From Ignelater luminosus (lineage: Eukaryota > Arthropoda > Insecta > Coleoptera > Elateridae), in contig VTPC01007235.1 in the NCBI GenBank assembly GCA_011009095.1, positions 1-64,000 of the forward strand: 64,000 bases of DNA, read 5' to 3'. The notes under the pieces are model-generated. The model saw only the letters and a program-made list of their open reading frames with translations. It made no database searches and had not been told where the DNA came from. Positions 47,212-56,750 of this stretch are shown here, one piece after another. The position numbers and the translations under genes are program-made. How positions within the stretch are numbered: position 1 is the stretch's first letter; each line of letters opens with the position of its first letter.

Positions 47212-47688
47212 TTAGACCAGGTCTTGAGCGTCGAGAGTGACGTTATGCGCAGAACGGCGGGTCATCGCAGGGTGCTGCTCGTTGAGAGCAGCGGCTTTAG
47301 ACTCAATACGTCTCTGAAGCCTGATGGGGTTGAAGTTAAAGATGTGGAGTGGACCAGAACGCAGGGGCTCGTCTGCTGGTGTTGAGTGGAGATGTTCCAT
47401 GGATGTGCAGTTGTCTGTGTTGTTTGTAGGCGGCGTTGGCAAGGTAGTAGAGCCGGCGTGGGAAGCGTGAGGGATTTTTGCGTATTTCTTGAAGACGGTT
47501 GCGTTGACTAGATGGTGGTGATGATGATGAGCCTGGGCTTCTGAGGTTGGGTGTTGTGGACGACGACGACGGCGGTGGCCGGTGTTGAAGGCGGAGCGCG
47601 AGCGGTGCGTTGTGGGATTTTGATTATGTAGGATTTTGAAAGTGAGTTGGGTAGTTGGTGTTTGGAGGTATAATGTGGTGGGATTTAC
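47212..47688 (-). CDS. Open frame of unknown function in hAT GC-rich module, copy 1
   Basis: The minus-strand frame is open from just after a stop at about 47700 to the stop at 47212, some 158 codons, although the first ATG is only at 47400 (MEHLHSTPADEPLRSG). It is rich in Pro, Thr, His and Arg, with an AHHHHHHL run and an RRRRRP run, and ends RRSAHNVTLDAQDLV. I know of no similar protein. It lies antisense to, and upstream of, the transposase, next to a promoter-like region that could fire both ways. Copy 2 keeps the frame with only substitutions (three in the last 76 residues). It may be coding cargo, or just a GC-rich chance frame. Confidence 0.3.
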   Translation of the reverse strand, partial: VNPTTLYLQTPTTQLTFKILHNQNPTTHRSRSAFNTGHRRRRRPQHPTSEAQAHHHHHHLVNATVFKKYAKIPHASHAGSTTLPTPPTNNTDNCTSMEHLHSTPADEPLRSGPLHIFNFNPIRLQRRIESKAAALNEQHPAMTRRSAHNVTLDAQDLV

Positions 47689-48287
47689 TAATTTAAATGA
47701 TTTAAAGATTTAAATGATTTAAATAGAAATAGGTATAGGTAGGTTATGGAGGTAAAACGGTTTTCTTCAGAACCACAACTCCCCGCAGTTCGCGCTACGG
47801 GAGGATTTGGAAGGAATGAAGGAGGGGATAAGGAAAGGGGTTATCCAAGGGGTGACGGATTGAAGATGAATTTCTGCAGCAGTGGTGTTGTTTTCGGGGA
47901 GCCTCGGGCCCGAATCACAACGGTGGAGATGTGGATGCTGGTGCCTGCCCCCCCCCAGAGCAGGGTTTAGCGGAAGAGGCTGAGAAACTGAGGTTGGTGG
48001 CTGCCGGGCCTGTGCCCCGAGCCTTAACACAGGGTGCCGGCCGCTGGATAGGGTGCAACTGCTACCCGTCCTCCCAATCGGGCGAGTTGTCGTTGATGGG
48101 GTTGGCTGCTTACTCTTCATCTTCGATGCATCACCCCAAGGACCGAGACCGGGTCGACTGCACTCTGCTCACTCGAAGCCGGACTCCGCAGAACGGCCGA
48201 AAAGTAGACCCTTTTGTAACACACCCTTGTCTCTTCCCACCAAGCATCTGTCATTCTCGCGGCTCGCGAGAAGTTCCTATTTCTTTC

Positions 48288-48300
48288 GAACATTCTAGAA
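48288..48300 (+). promoter_or_regulatory. Heat-shock element, copy 1
   Basis: GAACATTCTAGAA is a perfect three-unit nGAAnnTTCnnGAAn element, the binding site of heat-shock factor. It lies 15 bp upstream of a TATA box. Confidence 0.65.
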
Positions 48301-48315
48301 CGTCTGCGCGGCGTG

Positions 48316-48346
48316 TATAAATGCTGCATCTCGTTCATTTCAGCCA
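48316..48346 (+). promoter_or_regulatory. TATA box and initiator-like sequence, copy 1
   Basis: TATAAAT at 48316-48322, followed 20-30 bp later by TTCATTTCAGCC, compatible with an arthropod initiator. Together with the heat-shock element it forms a compact promoter pointing at the transposase ATG at 48511. Confidence 0.6.
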
Positions 48347-48440
48347 GTCTCTACCCTTCTACCTCTACCTCTACCGTGAATGTGTATGTTGTAATTTGCG
48401 TGTTATCTGCAATACACAAATTTTTATTCTGATTTTTTCA

Positions 48441-48496
48441 AGTTTAATATAAATTACCTTAGGGATAACAGCGTAATTCCTCTTTAGAGTTTGTAT
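48441..48496 (+). other. Mitochondrial large-subunit rRNA-like fragment (NUMT), copy 1
   Basis: TTACCTTAGGGATAACAGCG followed by TAAT and CTTTAGAGTT matches the highly conserved peptidyl-transferase-region sequence of arthropod mitochondrial 16S rRNA as I know it. Only about 55 bp are present. It lies between the TATA box and the transposase start, in the expected 5' untranslated leader. Confidence 0.65.
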
Positions 48497-48510
48497 ATGT
48501 ATACAGAATC

Positions 48511-48928
48511 ATGGATAAATTTTTAAGTAGGCGTATAGTGAAGCATCAACAAGTGCACTGTCGACAGTGGTTATAAAGATAAAATCAAGAAAATATTCTC
48601 AAAAATATTTAAATTTTTGATTTACCAGCACTGAAGTAAATGAAGAAGAAGGCCCCTCTGTGTCATTTGCTCAAAAATTTTGGCAGCAGACAGCATGAAA
48701 CCTAATAAACTTAAACGACATTTGGAAACGCTTCATAGTGAGTACGTTAGCAAACCCCGAGAATTCTTCGAATTAAAATTAAAATCATATGAAAAGCAAA
48801 AATTATTTTTTAAAAAAACTTTGTGGATGAAAAAGCTTTACTTGCCTCTTACAAAGTTTCATATCAAATAGCCAGATGTAGAAAGCCTCACACCATTGGT
48901 GAAGAGCTTATTCTGCCAGCTGCAATTA
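48511..48928 (+). pseudogene. BED-finger hAT transposase, copy 1, N-terminal part
   Basis: ATG at 48511 gives MDKFLSRRIVKHQQ, the usual kind of start for this group, after which the frame is lost. A zinc finger LCVICSKILAADSMKPNKLK (BED type, CX2CX16HX4H) is readable at 48658-48736 after a one-base deletion shared with copy 2. Then YVSKPREFFELKLKSYEKQK and SYQIARCRKPHTIGEE, up to the N run. Copy 1 has a further short deletion near 48824 compared with copy 2 (KTLWMKK against KTFSVDEKA), so it is more damaged. Confidence 0.8.
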
Positions 48929-49328
48929 NNNNNNNNNNNNNNNNNNNNNNNNNNNNNNNNNNNNNNNNNNNNNNNNNNNNNNNNNNNNNNNNNNNNNNNN
49001 NNNNNNNNNNNNNNNNNNNNNNNNNNNNNNNNNNNNNNNNNNNNNNNNNNNNNNNNNNNNNNNNNNNNNNNNNNNNNNNNNNNNNNNNNNNNNNNNNNNN
49101 NNNNNNNNNNNNNNNNNNNNNNNNNNNNNNNNNNNNNNNNNNNNNNNNNNNNNNNNNNNNNNNNNNNNNNNNNNNNNNNNNNNNNNNNNNNNNNNNNNNN
49201 NNNNNNNNNNNNNNNNNNNNNNNNNNNNNNNNNNNNNNNNNNNNNNNNNNNNNNNNNNNNNNNNNNNNNNNNNNNNNNNNNNNNNNNNNNNNNNNNNNNN
49301 NNNNNNNNNNNNNNNNNNNNNNNNNNNN
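48929..49328. other. Assembly gap, 400 N
   Basis: A run of exactly 400 undetermined bases separates the two copies of the LINE/hAT composite. The round number suggests a placeholder or estimated length. Confidence 1.
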
Positions 49329-51597
49329 GACCGGCATCAACTAACATCACCAACAGAAAAGAACCTAAGAAAACGGAAGCATTCTGGGACCAAATACACA
49401 ACATTCTGCAAACAGTTCTAAGAACCCAAGTTAAAGTTTTCATAGGCGATTTCAACGTGCAAACTGGTAAAGGAAAGCAGTTTAGATACTGGATAGATAA
49501 ACGGCCAGGACATAAGCAGACTAAACTCAATAGCATGCAACTCGTCGAATTATGCAAAAATCATGACCTAATTTTTTAAATTGGCATCCTTTAAGAAAAA
49601 GATCTCTAAAGCCAAGACTTGGATCACACTCAACTCACCAATGGGCGAATTTCAGCGCGATCACGTGATGATCTCTTGTATTAATACTTCCAAAATCATA
49701 AAATTCAAAGTCCTCAAAGGACTCGATCTAAATTCCTATCATTGCCCAATAAAATTGTTCCTAGACATTATTCCATAAAAGAGATATTTTAAAATAAGAG
49801 CTCCACAATGCAAATGCGACGTTCAAAACATCAAAGGTAATAAACAGAAAGATTAAATTCACAGAATGGCAGCAATTATAATCTGAACTTTTACAAGCAG
49901 CAGAAAACAGAGCACCACGAACTAGAATGCACAAACATGCCGTGACGTGACCTGCTTATAGAACTCAAACAATAAGCGTGGAGAAATTGACTGCGTAATA
50001 AAAGCCAAAAGATCTTGCAAGAACTCAAAAAACCAGAAAAACAGTTACAAAATCGATAAGAAAGATATGCAAACAGAACGACAACACGACATTACAAGAC
50101 ATAGAAGACGACTTCAAGAAAAACAATTCACTAACTACTAGAGAACATTTAAACAAAGACTGACTGATTCCCCACCATTACTCCAGTCCAGAAACGAAGA
50201 AGGGAAAATTGCCCGCAACAATAGTAAAAACTGTGAAATCCTTGCCAAATACTTTGCAAATTGCTCAACTGTGAAAAGTCATTGACTCCATCCAGCGACA
50301 CCCAGATTCAAAACCACCAAGCGTGCACGAAATCAAAGAGATAATCCATTCCTTGAAGAATAACAAGGCATTGGAAGAAGACTAGATCACTGCAGAACTC
50401 TGGAAAAATGCAGGAAAAAACCTTATTATAAAAGTCAAACAGATTCTGGATAAAATTTGGAAAACTGGAAAAATCCCCAACGACTGGAAAACGGTGATCA
50501 TACACTCATTACATAAAAAAGAAAATAAGACAGACCTAAACAACTATCTCGGAATCTCCGTTCTTTTAATCCTTACAAAATTCTTTCCAAAGCCCTTTCC
50601 AACTTGATCCACAACTCGGCAAATCCAAGGTGGATTCAGAAAAAAACGATCCTGCACAGATCAAATTATAAACCTGAAGAATTCAATGAAATACGTCCGC
50701 AGCACATTTCAAGAAAGCTTATTATTGCATAGACCGAAATACTAGCTAAATTTGAACCAGACCGAAAGACAACAAAGCGAATCAAGGAGACACTCACAGA
50801 GACAACATCAAAAGTGAAATTTAAAAGTGAACTGAGCAAAGAGTACTCTTTAACTGCATCTTTGGAATAATTGTAAGGAAATGGCTTACGACCAAAAATC
50901 AAAGGTGAAGAAATAGAGTGTCTTGCCTATGCCGATGACATGGCACTAAGTGCGAAAAACATCCCAGACGCACAGTAACAACTCGAAGTATTGCAAACAC
51001 AAGCAGCAAAAATCGGTCTACAGATTTCCTTCAAAAAAACAAAATTTATGACAGACATCAAAACACCACACATGAACTTAAAATTGGCAACAAAAATTCC
51101 TGTGTTAAAGAATTTAAATACCTCGGTAAATTGATCACCGAAGACTGCATCAAAAAACGTCCATAGAGTCAAGCCTGCAGAAAATGGAAACCGCGTTTCA
51201 ATTAACAAAAAGTATCTGCAACAAAAAATGCCTATTCTGAAACTGTAAAATCCGACATTATACAACAGTGGTCAAACCAGAAGTGTTTTACGCTTCAGAG
51301 ACACTCAACTTCCAACACAGAACACTGAAAGAACGATTAGAAATAAAGGAACGCAAAATAATAAGAAAAGTATTAGGACCAATAACCAAGGACGGAATAC
51401 ATTAGCCAAAATCTAACACAGAAATCTACAAACACATATCCAAATCCACAGATGCAATACGCATGCGACGAATCCAGTTCAGGAGACACTCGAAAAGGAT
51501 GGATTCAAACAGGCTAACACGCCAAATTTACTCTTTTCTGAAAAACAAGACTAGTAGATCCGACTGGTACAAACAAACAGAAAAAGATCTTGCAGCA
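49329..51597 (+). pseudogene. RTE-like endonuclease-reverse transcriptase, copy 2
   Basis: Same blocks as copy 1. Here the endonuclease frame stays open further: VFIGDFNVQTGKGKQF (about 49436) continues through QLVELCKNHDLIF before stopping at 49579. MGEFQRDHVMIS at about 49641; RT blocks KNNKALEED, IPNDWKTVIIHSLHKKENK (about 50477); catalytic CLAYADDMALSAKN (about 50926-50968), with Ala where copy 1 has Val. The element is cut at 51597 by the hAT. Confidence 0.82.
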
Positions 51598-51888
51598 TAG
51601 TTTCTCAACCTTTTAGTATTTGCGACCCAATTTTTAATCACACTTCTCATCGCACCCCCCTTCGCCTTATACAATAATTTTCATTGAAACCGTGCTGTAA
51701 TTGTAATATTAGTTTCCATTTAATTTAATTTAATTGTATTTTGACGTTAAAGCTACACTACGACCTTGATAACGAACCTTAAAAATTACTTAAAAATTAG
51801 TTTTGTAAATCTATTGCAATAAACGTAAGCATATAAAATTTTCTCATTTTTAAAGTGACATTCTGTGAAAGAGTAGGGGCGAGAAGCG

Positions 51889-52365
51889 TTAGACCAGGTC
51901 TTGAGCGTCGAGAGTGACGTTATGCGCAGAACGGCGGGTCATCGCAGGGTGCTGCTTGTTCTGAGCAGCGGCTTTAGACTCAATACGTCTCTGAAGCCTG
52001 ATGGGGTTGAAGTTAAAGATGTGGAGTGGACCAGAACGCAGGGGCTCGTCTGCCGGTGTTGAGTGGAGATGTTCCATGGATGTGCAGTTGTCTGTGTTGT
52101 TTGAAGGCGGCGTTGGCAAGGTAGTAGAGCCGGCGTGGGAAGCGTGAGGGATTCTTGCGTATTTTTTGAAGACGGCTGCGTTGACTAGATGGTGGTGATG
52201 ATGATGAGCCAGGGTTTCTGAGGTTGGGTGTTGTGGACGACGACGACAGCGGTGGCCGGTGTTGAAGGCGGAGCGCGAGCGGTGCGTTGTGGGATTTGGA
52301 TTATGTAGGATTTTGAAAGTGAGTTGGTTAATTGGTGTTTGGAGGTATAATGTGGTGGGATTTAC
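51889..52365 (-). CDS. Open frame of unknown function in hAT GC-rich module, copy 2
   Basis: Counterpart of the frame at 47212-47688. It is again open on minus with the first ATG at 52077, the His and Arg runs slightly changed, and the same C-terminus TLDAQDLV-stop. PPSNNTD and KAAAQNKQHP replace PPTNNTD and KAAALNEQHP of copy 1. Confidence 0.3.
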   Translation of the reverse strand, partial: VNPTTLYLQTPINQLTFKILHNPNPTTHRSRSAFNTGHRCRRRPQHPTSETLAHHHHHHLVNAAVFKKYARIPHASHAGSTTLPTPPSNNTDNCTSMEHLHSTPADEPLRSGPLHIFNFNPIRLQRRIESKAAAQNKQHPAMTRRSAHNVTLDAQDLV

Positions 52366-52967
52366 TAATTTAAATGATTTAAAGATTTAAATGATTTAAA
52401 TAGAAATAGGTATAGGTAGGTTATGGAGGTAAAACGGTTTTCTTCAGAACCACAACCCCCCGCAGTTCGCGCTGCGGGAGGATTTGGAAGGAATAATGAA
52501 GGGGATAAGGAAAGGGGTTATCCAAGGGGTGACGGATTGAAGATGAATTTCTGCAGCAGTGGTGTTGTGTTCGGGAAGCCTCGGGCCCGAATAATAACGG
52601 TGGAGATGTGGATGCTGGTGCCTGTCCCCCCCCCCCCCCCGGGCGGGGAGCGGCGGAGGGGGGGGAACTAAGGTTGGTGGCGGCCGGGGCTGTGCCCCCA
52701 GCCTTAACACAGGGTGCCGGCCGCTGGATAGGGTGCAACTGCTACCCGTCCTCCCAATCGGGCGAGTTGTCGTTGATGGGGTTGGCTGCTTACTCTTCAT
52801 CTTCGATGCATCACCCCAAGGACCGTGACCGGGTCGACTGCACTCTGCTCACTCGAAGCCGGACTCCGCAGAACAGCCGAAAAGTAGACCCTTTTGTAAT
52901 ACACCCTTGTCTCTTCCCACCAAGCATCGGTCATTCTCGCGGCTCGCGAGAAGTTCCTATTTCTTTC

Positions 52968-53002
52968 GAACATTCTAGAACGTCTGCGCGGCGTGTATAA
53001 AT
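52968..53002 (+). promoter_or_regulatory. Heat-shock element and TATA box, copy 2
   Basis: GAACATTCTAGAA at 52968-52980 and TATAAAT at 52996-53002, identical to copy 1 in sequence and spacing. They point at the transposase ATG at 53191. Confidence 0.65.
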
Positions 53003-53120
53003 GCTGCATCTCGTTCATTTCAGCCAGTCTCTACCCTTCTACCTCTACCTCTACCGTGAATGTGTATGTTGTAATTTGCGTGTTATCTGCAATACACAAC
53101 TTTTTATTCTGATTTTTTCA

Positions 53121-53176
53121 AGATTAATATAAATTACCTTAGGGATAACAGCGTAATTTCTCTTTAGAGTTCGTAT
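53121..53176 (+). other. Mitochondrial large-subunit rRNA-like fragment (NUMT), copy 2
   Basis: Same block as in copy 1, with TAGGGATAACAGCGTAAT at 53140-53157. Here the continuation is TTTCTCTTTAGAGTTCG, a little closer to the rRNA pattern than copy 1. Confidence 0.65.
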
Positions 53177-53190
53177 ATGTATACAGAATC

Positions 53191-54365
53191 ATGGATAAAT
53201 TTTTAAGTGGGCGTATAGTGAAGCATCAACAAGTGCACTGTCGACAGTGGTTACAAAGATAAAATCAAGAAAATATTCTCAAAAATATTTAAATTTTTGA
53301 TTCACCAGCACTGAAGTAAATGAAGAAAAAGGCCCCTCTGTGTCATTTGCTCAAAAATTTTGGCAGCAGACATCATGAAACCTAATAAACTTAAACGACA
53401 TTTGGAAAAGCTTCATAGTGAGTACGTTAGCAAACCCCGAGAATTCTTCGAATTAAAATTAAAATTATATGAAAAGCAAAAATTATTTTTTAAAAAAACT
53501 TTTTCTGTGGATGAAAAAGCTTTACTTGCCTCTTACAAAGTTTCATATCAAATAGCCAGATGTAAAAAGCCTCACACCATTGGTGAAGAGCTTATTCTGC
53601 CAGCTGCAATTAAGATTGTAGAAACTATGTTTGGAGATAATTTTGCCAAACAATTGCAGTCCATACCTCTATCAAATGATACTGTTGCCCGTCGAATCGG
53701 TGATATAGCTGAAGATGTACGGCATCAGCTTTTTGGGAAGTTGCGTGACAATTTTTTTTCAGTTCAGCTTGATGAGGCAACAGATACCAATAAAGATGCT
53801 CATTTAATTGCCTATGTTCGATTTTGTGATGGTATGTTAGCAGTAGAAGAACTATTATTCTGCAAACCAATAGAACTCAAAGCAATAGCACTTACATTAT
53901 TTGCTATCTTAAATGATTTTCTAAACGAGGCAAATGTAGAGTGGAAAACTTGCGTCGGAATATGCACCCATGGTGCTCGTACAATGTCTAGAAGATTCCA
54001 AAGTGTACAAGCACTTGTGAAACAAAAATCTCCACAGTGTATCTGAACACATTGCATGATCCACAGAAAAGCTCTGGCTTCCAAAGAAATAGGTCCTGGT
54101 CTGAATATTGTGCTAACAACGGTGATAACCGTAGTAAATTATATAAAAATGGGACCCCTAAAATCAAGAATCTTTTCTGCACTTTGTAAAGACATGGATG
54201 CAGTACATTCAGCGTTACTATTTTATTGCGAGATGGTTATCACGTGGGAGATTTTTGCAACGTGTTTATGAATTAAGAGATGAAATCCCTATTTCTCTAG
54301 AAGAGGAAAACCGACCGGAAGCCGAGAAGTTTCGAAATGATTTATTTGTGATGAAAGTGAGCTAC
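53191..54365 (+). pseudogene. BED-finger hAT transposase (SCAND3/ZBED-like), copy 2
   Basis: MDKFLSGRIV at 53191, then frame loss and a stop. BED zinc finger with Cys at 53339 and 53348 and His at 53399 and 53414 (CX2CX16HX4H), then one open frame to 54046: KPREFFELKLKLYEKQ, KKPHTIGEELILPAA, IPLSNDTVARRIGDIAED, FFSVQLDEATD (first catalytic Asp at 53771), CVGICTHGARTM. In the last block the usual Asp of TDGA is His (codon CAT 53969-53971). A TGA at 54044 replaces the usual Trp before THCMIHRKALASK. After VNYIKMGPLKSRIFSALC a frameshift near 54230 leads to ARWLSRGRFLQRVYELRDEI. The sequence ends at about KVSYLSEC, so the insertion domain end, the catalytic Glu region and the dimerisation domain are missing. 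Dead copy. Confidence 0.88.
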
Positions 54366-54513
54366 TTGTCAGAATGTATTTTATTGCTTTTCTTTCAGTA
54401 TTTACATAAATTTTTCAATAATATTTTTTCACATTCTTTTTCGATATACTCGCGCCCCCCCTTTGGTTTTATCATGCCCCCCTAAAAGGGCGCGCCTCAC
54501 AGGTTGAGAATTA

Positions 54514-54690
54514 GAATCGCCAGATCCTTAAGACCAAGATACAATCAGAAATATCAGACAAAAAACAACAAAAAAAGAGAAAGCAACAGGTATTGACGGA
54601 GCAACTATAAATTATCGGCGGTACATAACATATTATAAATGGAAAGTATAAAACGGCAAAATACAAGTATAAAATTTACAAGGCGGCGAG
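54514..54690 (+). pseudogene. Possible 3' continuation of the RTE-like LINE
   Basis: Right after the hAT end the sequence reads RQILKTKIQSEISDKKQQKK in one frame, a basic tail that resembles the C-terminus of RTE-type proteins. Its position suits the LINE having been split by the hAT. The similarity is weak. Confidence 0.35.
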
Positions 54691-55384
54691 CGATAATAAA
54701 ATCTATGCGCTTTTCGGTGCAAACAGAGTGTGTTAATTTAAATCTGCAAATTCATATCAGTACATAACTAAAACAAAAGTTACTTGGTTACAGTAAACCC
54801 AACACAACCAATTCACTGGTGGTACTCTCGTTACTGGTATCTCATCTTTTAATTCCTGTAACAATTTGAATAGCAAGAATTCAAGTGTTAGGAAAATTTA
54901 TCTGTAGGGTTAAAAGTAGGTTATTGTAGTTTATTTCTGGATATCACCTGGCTTAAAAAGAAAATTCTTTGAATCAAACATTACATTCAGTTAACGTTAG
55001 AGTATACTTGGTCTGATATTTTGACGAGCGCCTAATCTCAACTATAAATTACATTACACTATTACATCAAACTGTATAAACGTTCAAGCGGAAAAATGTG
55101 ATGTTCTGAAGACGTTCAATGAAACTGCGAAAGAGATTTATCTACTGTTTACCGCGAATACTGGTTAAGCAACACAATATACAAAAATGCTGAAGAAATA
55201 CTATGGTAAATCAAGATGAAACCCATTTAGTTTTCCTAAAGTTTTTTTAGGGGAAAATAATTTATTTGAATTTTTGTCAAACTGTGCTTAGTTTATAGTG
55301 CTACAAATAGGTAGGCAGCACACTTTACATATCATAAATATCTTTGTATTGAAAAAACAAAAAATTCAGAAATTATTAGTATTA
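54691..55384. other. AT-rich spacer
   Basis: No frame or repeat recognised. Confidence 0.5.
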
Positions 55385-55386
55385 TA

Positions 55387-55762
55387 CTCCGTTCACGATG
55401 TTTCTGGGTCGTAACAGAGCATGCTTTCATTTTGTTAGGTTGGATGTGTTGTCTTTTTCTTTTTAAAATTGTCGTACCTACGGCTGCATTTGGCGCTGTT
55501 GCACGATCAAAAATCTTGCATAAAGGTTTAGTACCGATTAGTTTTGTTTTCTTAAAAAAAAATCAAGTTTTCCTTATATTTACAGAGTTACAAAACAAAG
55601 AAAACAGGGTGAGATGAAACTGTCATAAAAGTATAACCTTAAAGCATGTTAAGTATCAATAAGATTTTACAAGCCGAGTTAATAGATAAACAGCCCGGTT
55701 TACAATACTCAAACTGTTATTCTTCCATAGCCATATACGACCCAGAAACATCGTAAACGCTG
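55387..55762. mobile_element. MITE with 27-bp inverted repeats, 376 bp
   Basis: Left end CTCCGTTCACGATGTTTCTG (55387) through GGTCGTA (to 55413). The right end (55736-55762) is the inverted copy with three mismatches. TA flanks both ends (55385-55386, 55763-55764). No coding capacity; probably mobilised by a mariner/Tc1-superfamily transposase not present in the window. Confidence 0.88.
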
Positions 55763-55764
55763 TA

Positions 55765-56238
55765 TATATGTTTTGTTTATCATATTGACAAGCATTTATT
55801 CGTATTTTGTAATTGTCTAACCTTACATTACATGGAATTACCTCTCGTCTCTTGTAACTTTGATTTTTGTTATTTAAAAATATTTAATAAACAAAACGGC
55901 GTTTGCCATATATGTTGCCTACTTACATGTAGCGAAATAAATTAGATATACTGCATCATCAGAATTTATGCAGAGCTAAACACTACAAAGCCAGATAAAG
56001 ACAGCTAAAACAGTAAATTTGTAATTTAATTTAAAAATTCGAAATTATGTCACCAACTTTTTATTTATTTTGTAACTAAAGCAAACTCAGTAAATGATCT
56101 GATAATGCATATCAAAAGCATCTTGCTAATATTTAGCAGAAAAAAGACAATAAAGACCTATTGGAAATTTGAAAACAAATTTTTCGCACCAGACTATGTT
56201 GAAGCCACTCTTTAGTATGTCTGAACACGCAGAGACTT
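55765..56238. other. AT-rich spacer
   Basis: No frame or repeat recognised. Confidence 0.5.
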
Positions 56239-56750
56239 AAGCGCGTTTCACATTATACTTTTTTTTTCTAGAATTATGCTAGATTGCTCGTTCAGTTTCA
56301 ATTCTACTTTTTTTTTTTTTGATTTTCATTCTACAAATTTTTAAATAATCGATGATGCCCGATTCATTCGATATGTTTCGAGCATGGCAGTGTGGCTACT
56401 AGACATATACAAAATTAGTATTGTAGTGATTTTAAACAACAACAAGCTACAAGCAAGATTAAAATATTTTTATAGGTTATAATAATAATGAATAATACGC
56501 ACATGTTTGACCTCAACTTTGGTAAAGGTTGGCACTAAAGTTGAATGACTTTCTACCCATGCGTACTATAACATAGCATGAAACTCGAATAGAAAAATAG
56601 AACTCGGCGTCTATCTCTATACTAGAAACTCGAACCAAAATTGAAAACCAGTTTCAGATTCACTTTATACTAGAATTGGCTAAAAATTTCTCAAACAAAA
56701 CTCAAAATAGAATCTAGACAAAAGAGTATATGGTAGTGTGAAACGCGCTT
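56239..56750. mobile_element. MITE-like inverted-repeat element, ~512 bp
   Basis: Left end AAGCGCGTTTCACATTATAC at 56239; right end, reverse-complemented, AAGCGCGTTTCACACTACCA at 56750. The first 14 bases are identical, then the match weakens. Its right edge is exactly where the copia coding sequence begins, so it either inserted into the copia element or marks its truncation point. Confidence 0.7.

Larger units (their letters stand above)
44631..48928 (+). repeat. Direct large duplication, copy 1 (4298 bp)
   Basis: Collinear with 49329-53612 throughout. Differences are scattered substitutions (roughly one to two per hundred bases in the parts I compared) and small indels, for example 16 bp around 45901 and 14 bp around 46052 present only here. 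Confidence 0.95.
46921..48928 (+). mobile_element. hAT element copy 1, 5' part, ends at assembly gap
   Basis: Begins with TAGTTTCTCAACCTTTTAGT at 46921, a hAT-type terminus, inserted in the LINE. A further inner block GCGACCCAATTTTC... is typical of the subterminal region of the vertebrate and invertebrate hAT elements related to Charlie/SPIN. It then carries a GC-rich module (47160-48440), promoter-like signals, an rRNA-like fragment and the start of a BED-type transposase, which runs into the N gap at 48929. Same as 51598-53612. Confidence 0.8.
49329..53612 (+). repeat. Direct large duplication, copy 2 (4284 bp)
   Basis: Collinear with 44631-48928. Copy 2 starts abruptly at the gap edge in the middle of the LINE endonuclease, and copy 1 ends abruptly at the other gap edge in the middle of the transposase. 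Confidence 0.95.
51598..54513 (+). mobile_element. hAT element copy 2, both ends present (~2.9 kb)
   Basis: Left terminus TAGTTTCTCAACCTTTTAGT at 51598; right terminus, reverse-complemented, TAATTCTCAACCTGTGAGGC ending at 54513. These are short, imperfect inverted repeats of hAT type. A clean 8-bp target duplication is not visible (TTGCAGCA left, GAATCGCC right, or TTAGAATC if the end is set three bases earlier). Contents: GC-rich module, promoter signals, rRNA-like fragment, BED transposase lacking its C-terminal half. Confidence 0.8.

Noticed and set aside
47931..48320. 130-codon plus-strand frame in the GC-rich module as a gene
   Set aside because: It overlaps the heat-shock element and TATA box and ends there; open frames on several strands are expected in GC-rich DNA. 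The antisense frame at 47212-47688 was kept only at low confidence.
48460..48477. Engineered I-SceI site or vector contamination
   Set aside because: The sequence differs by one base from the I-SceI site, occurs in both copies with rRNA-like flanks, and is explained by mitochondrial LSU rRNA.
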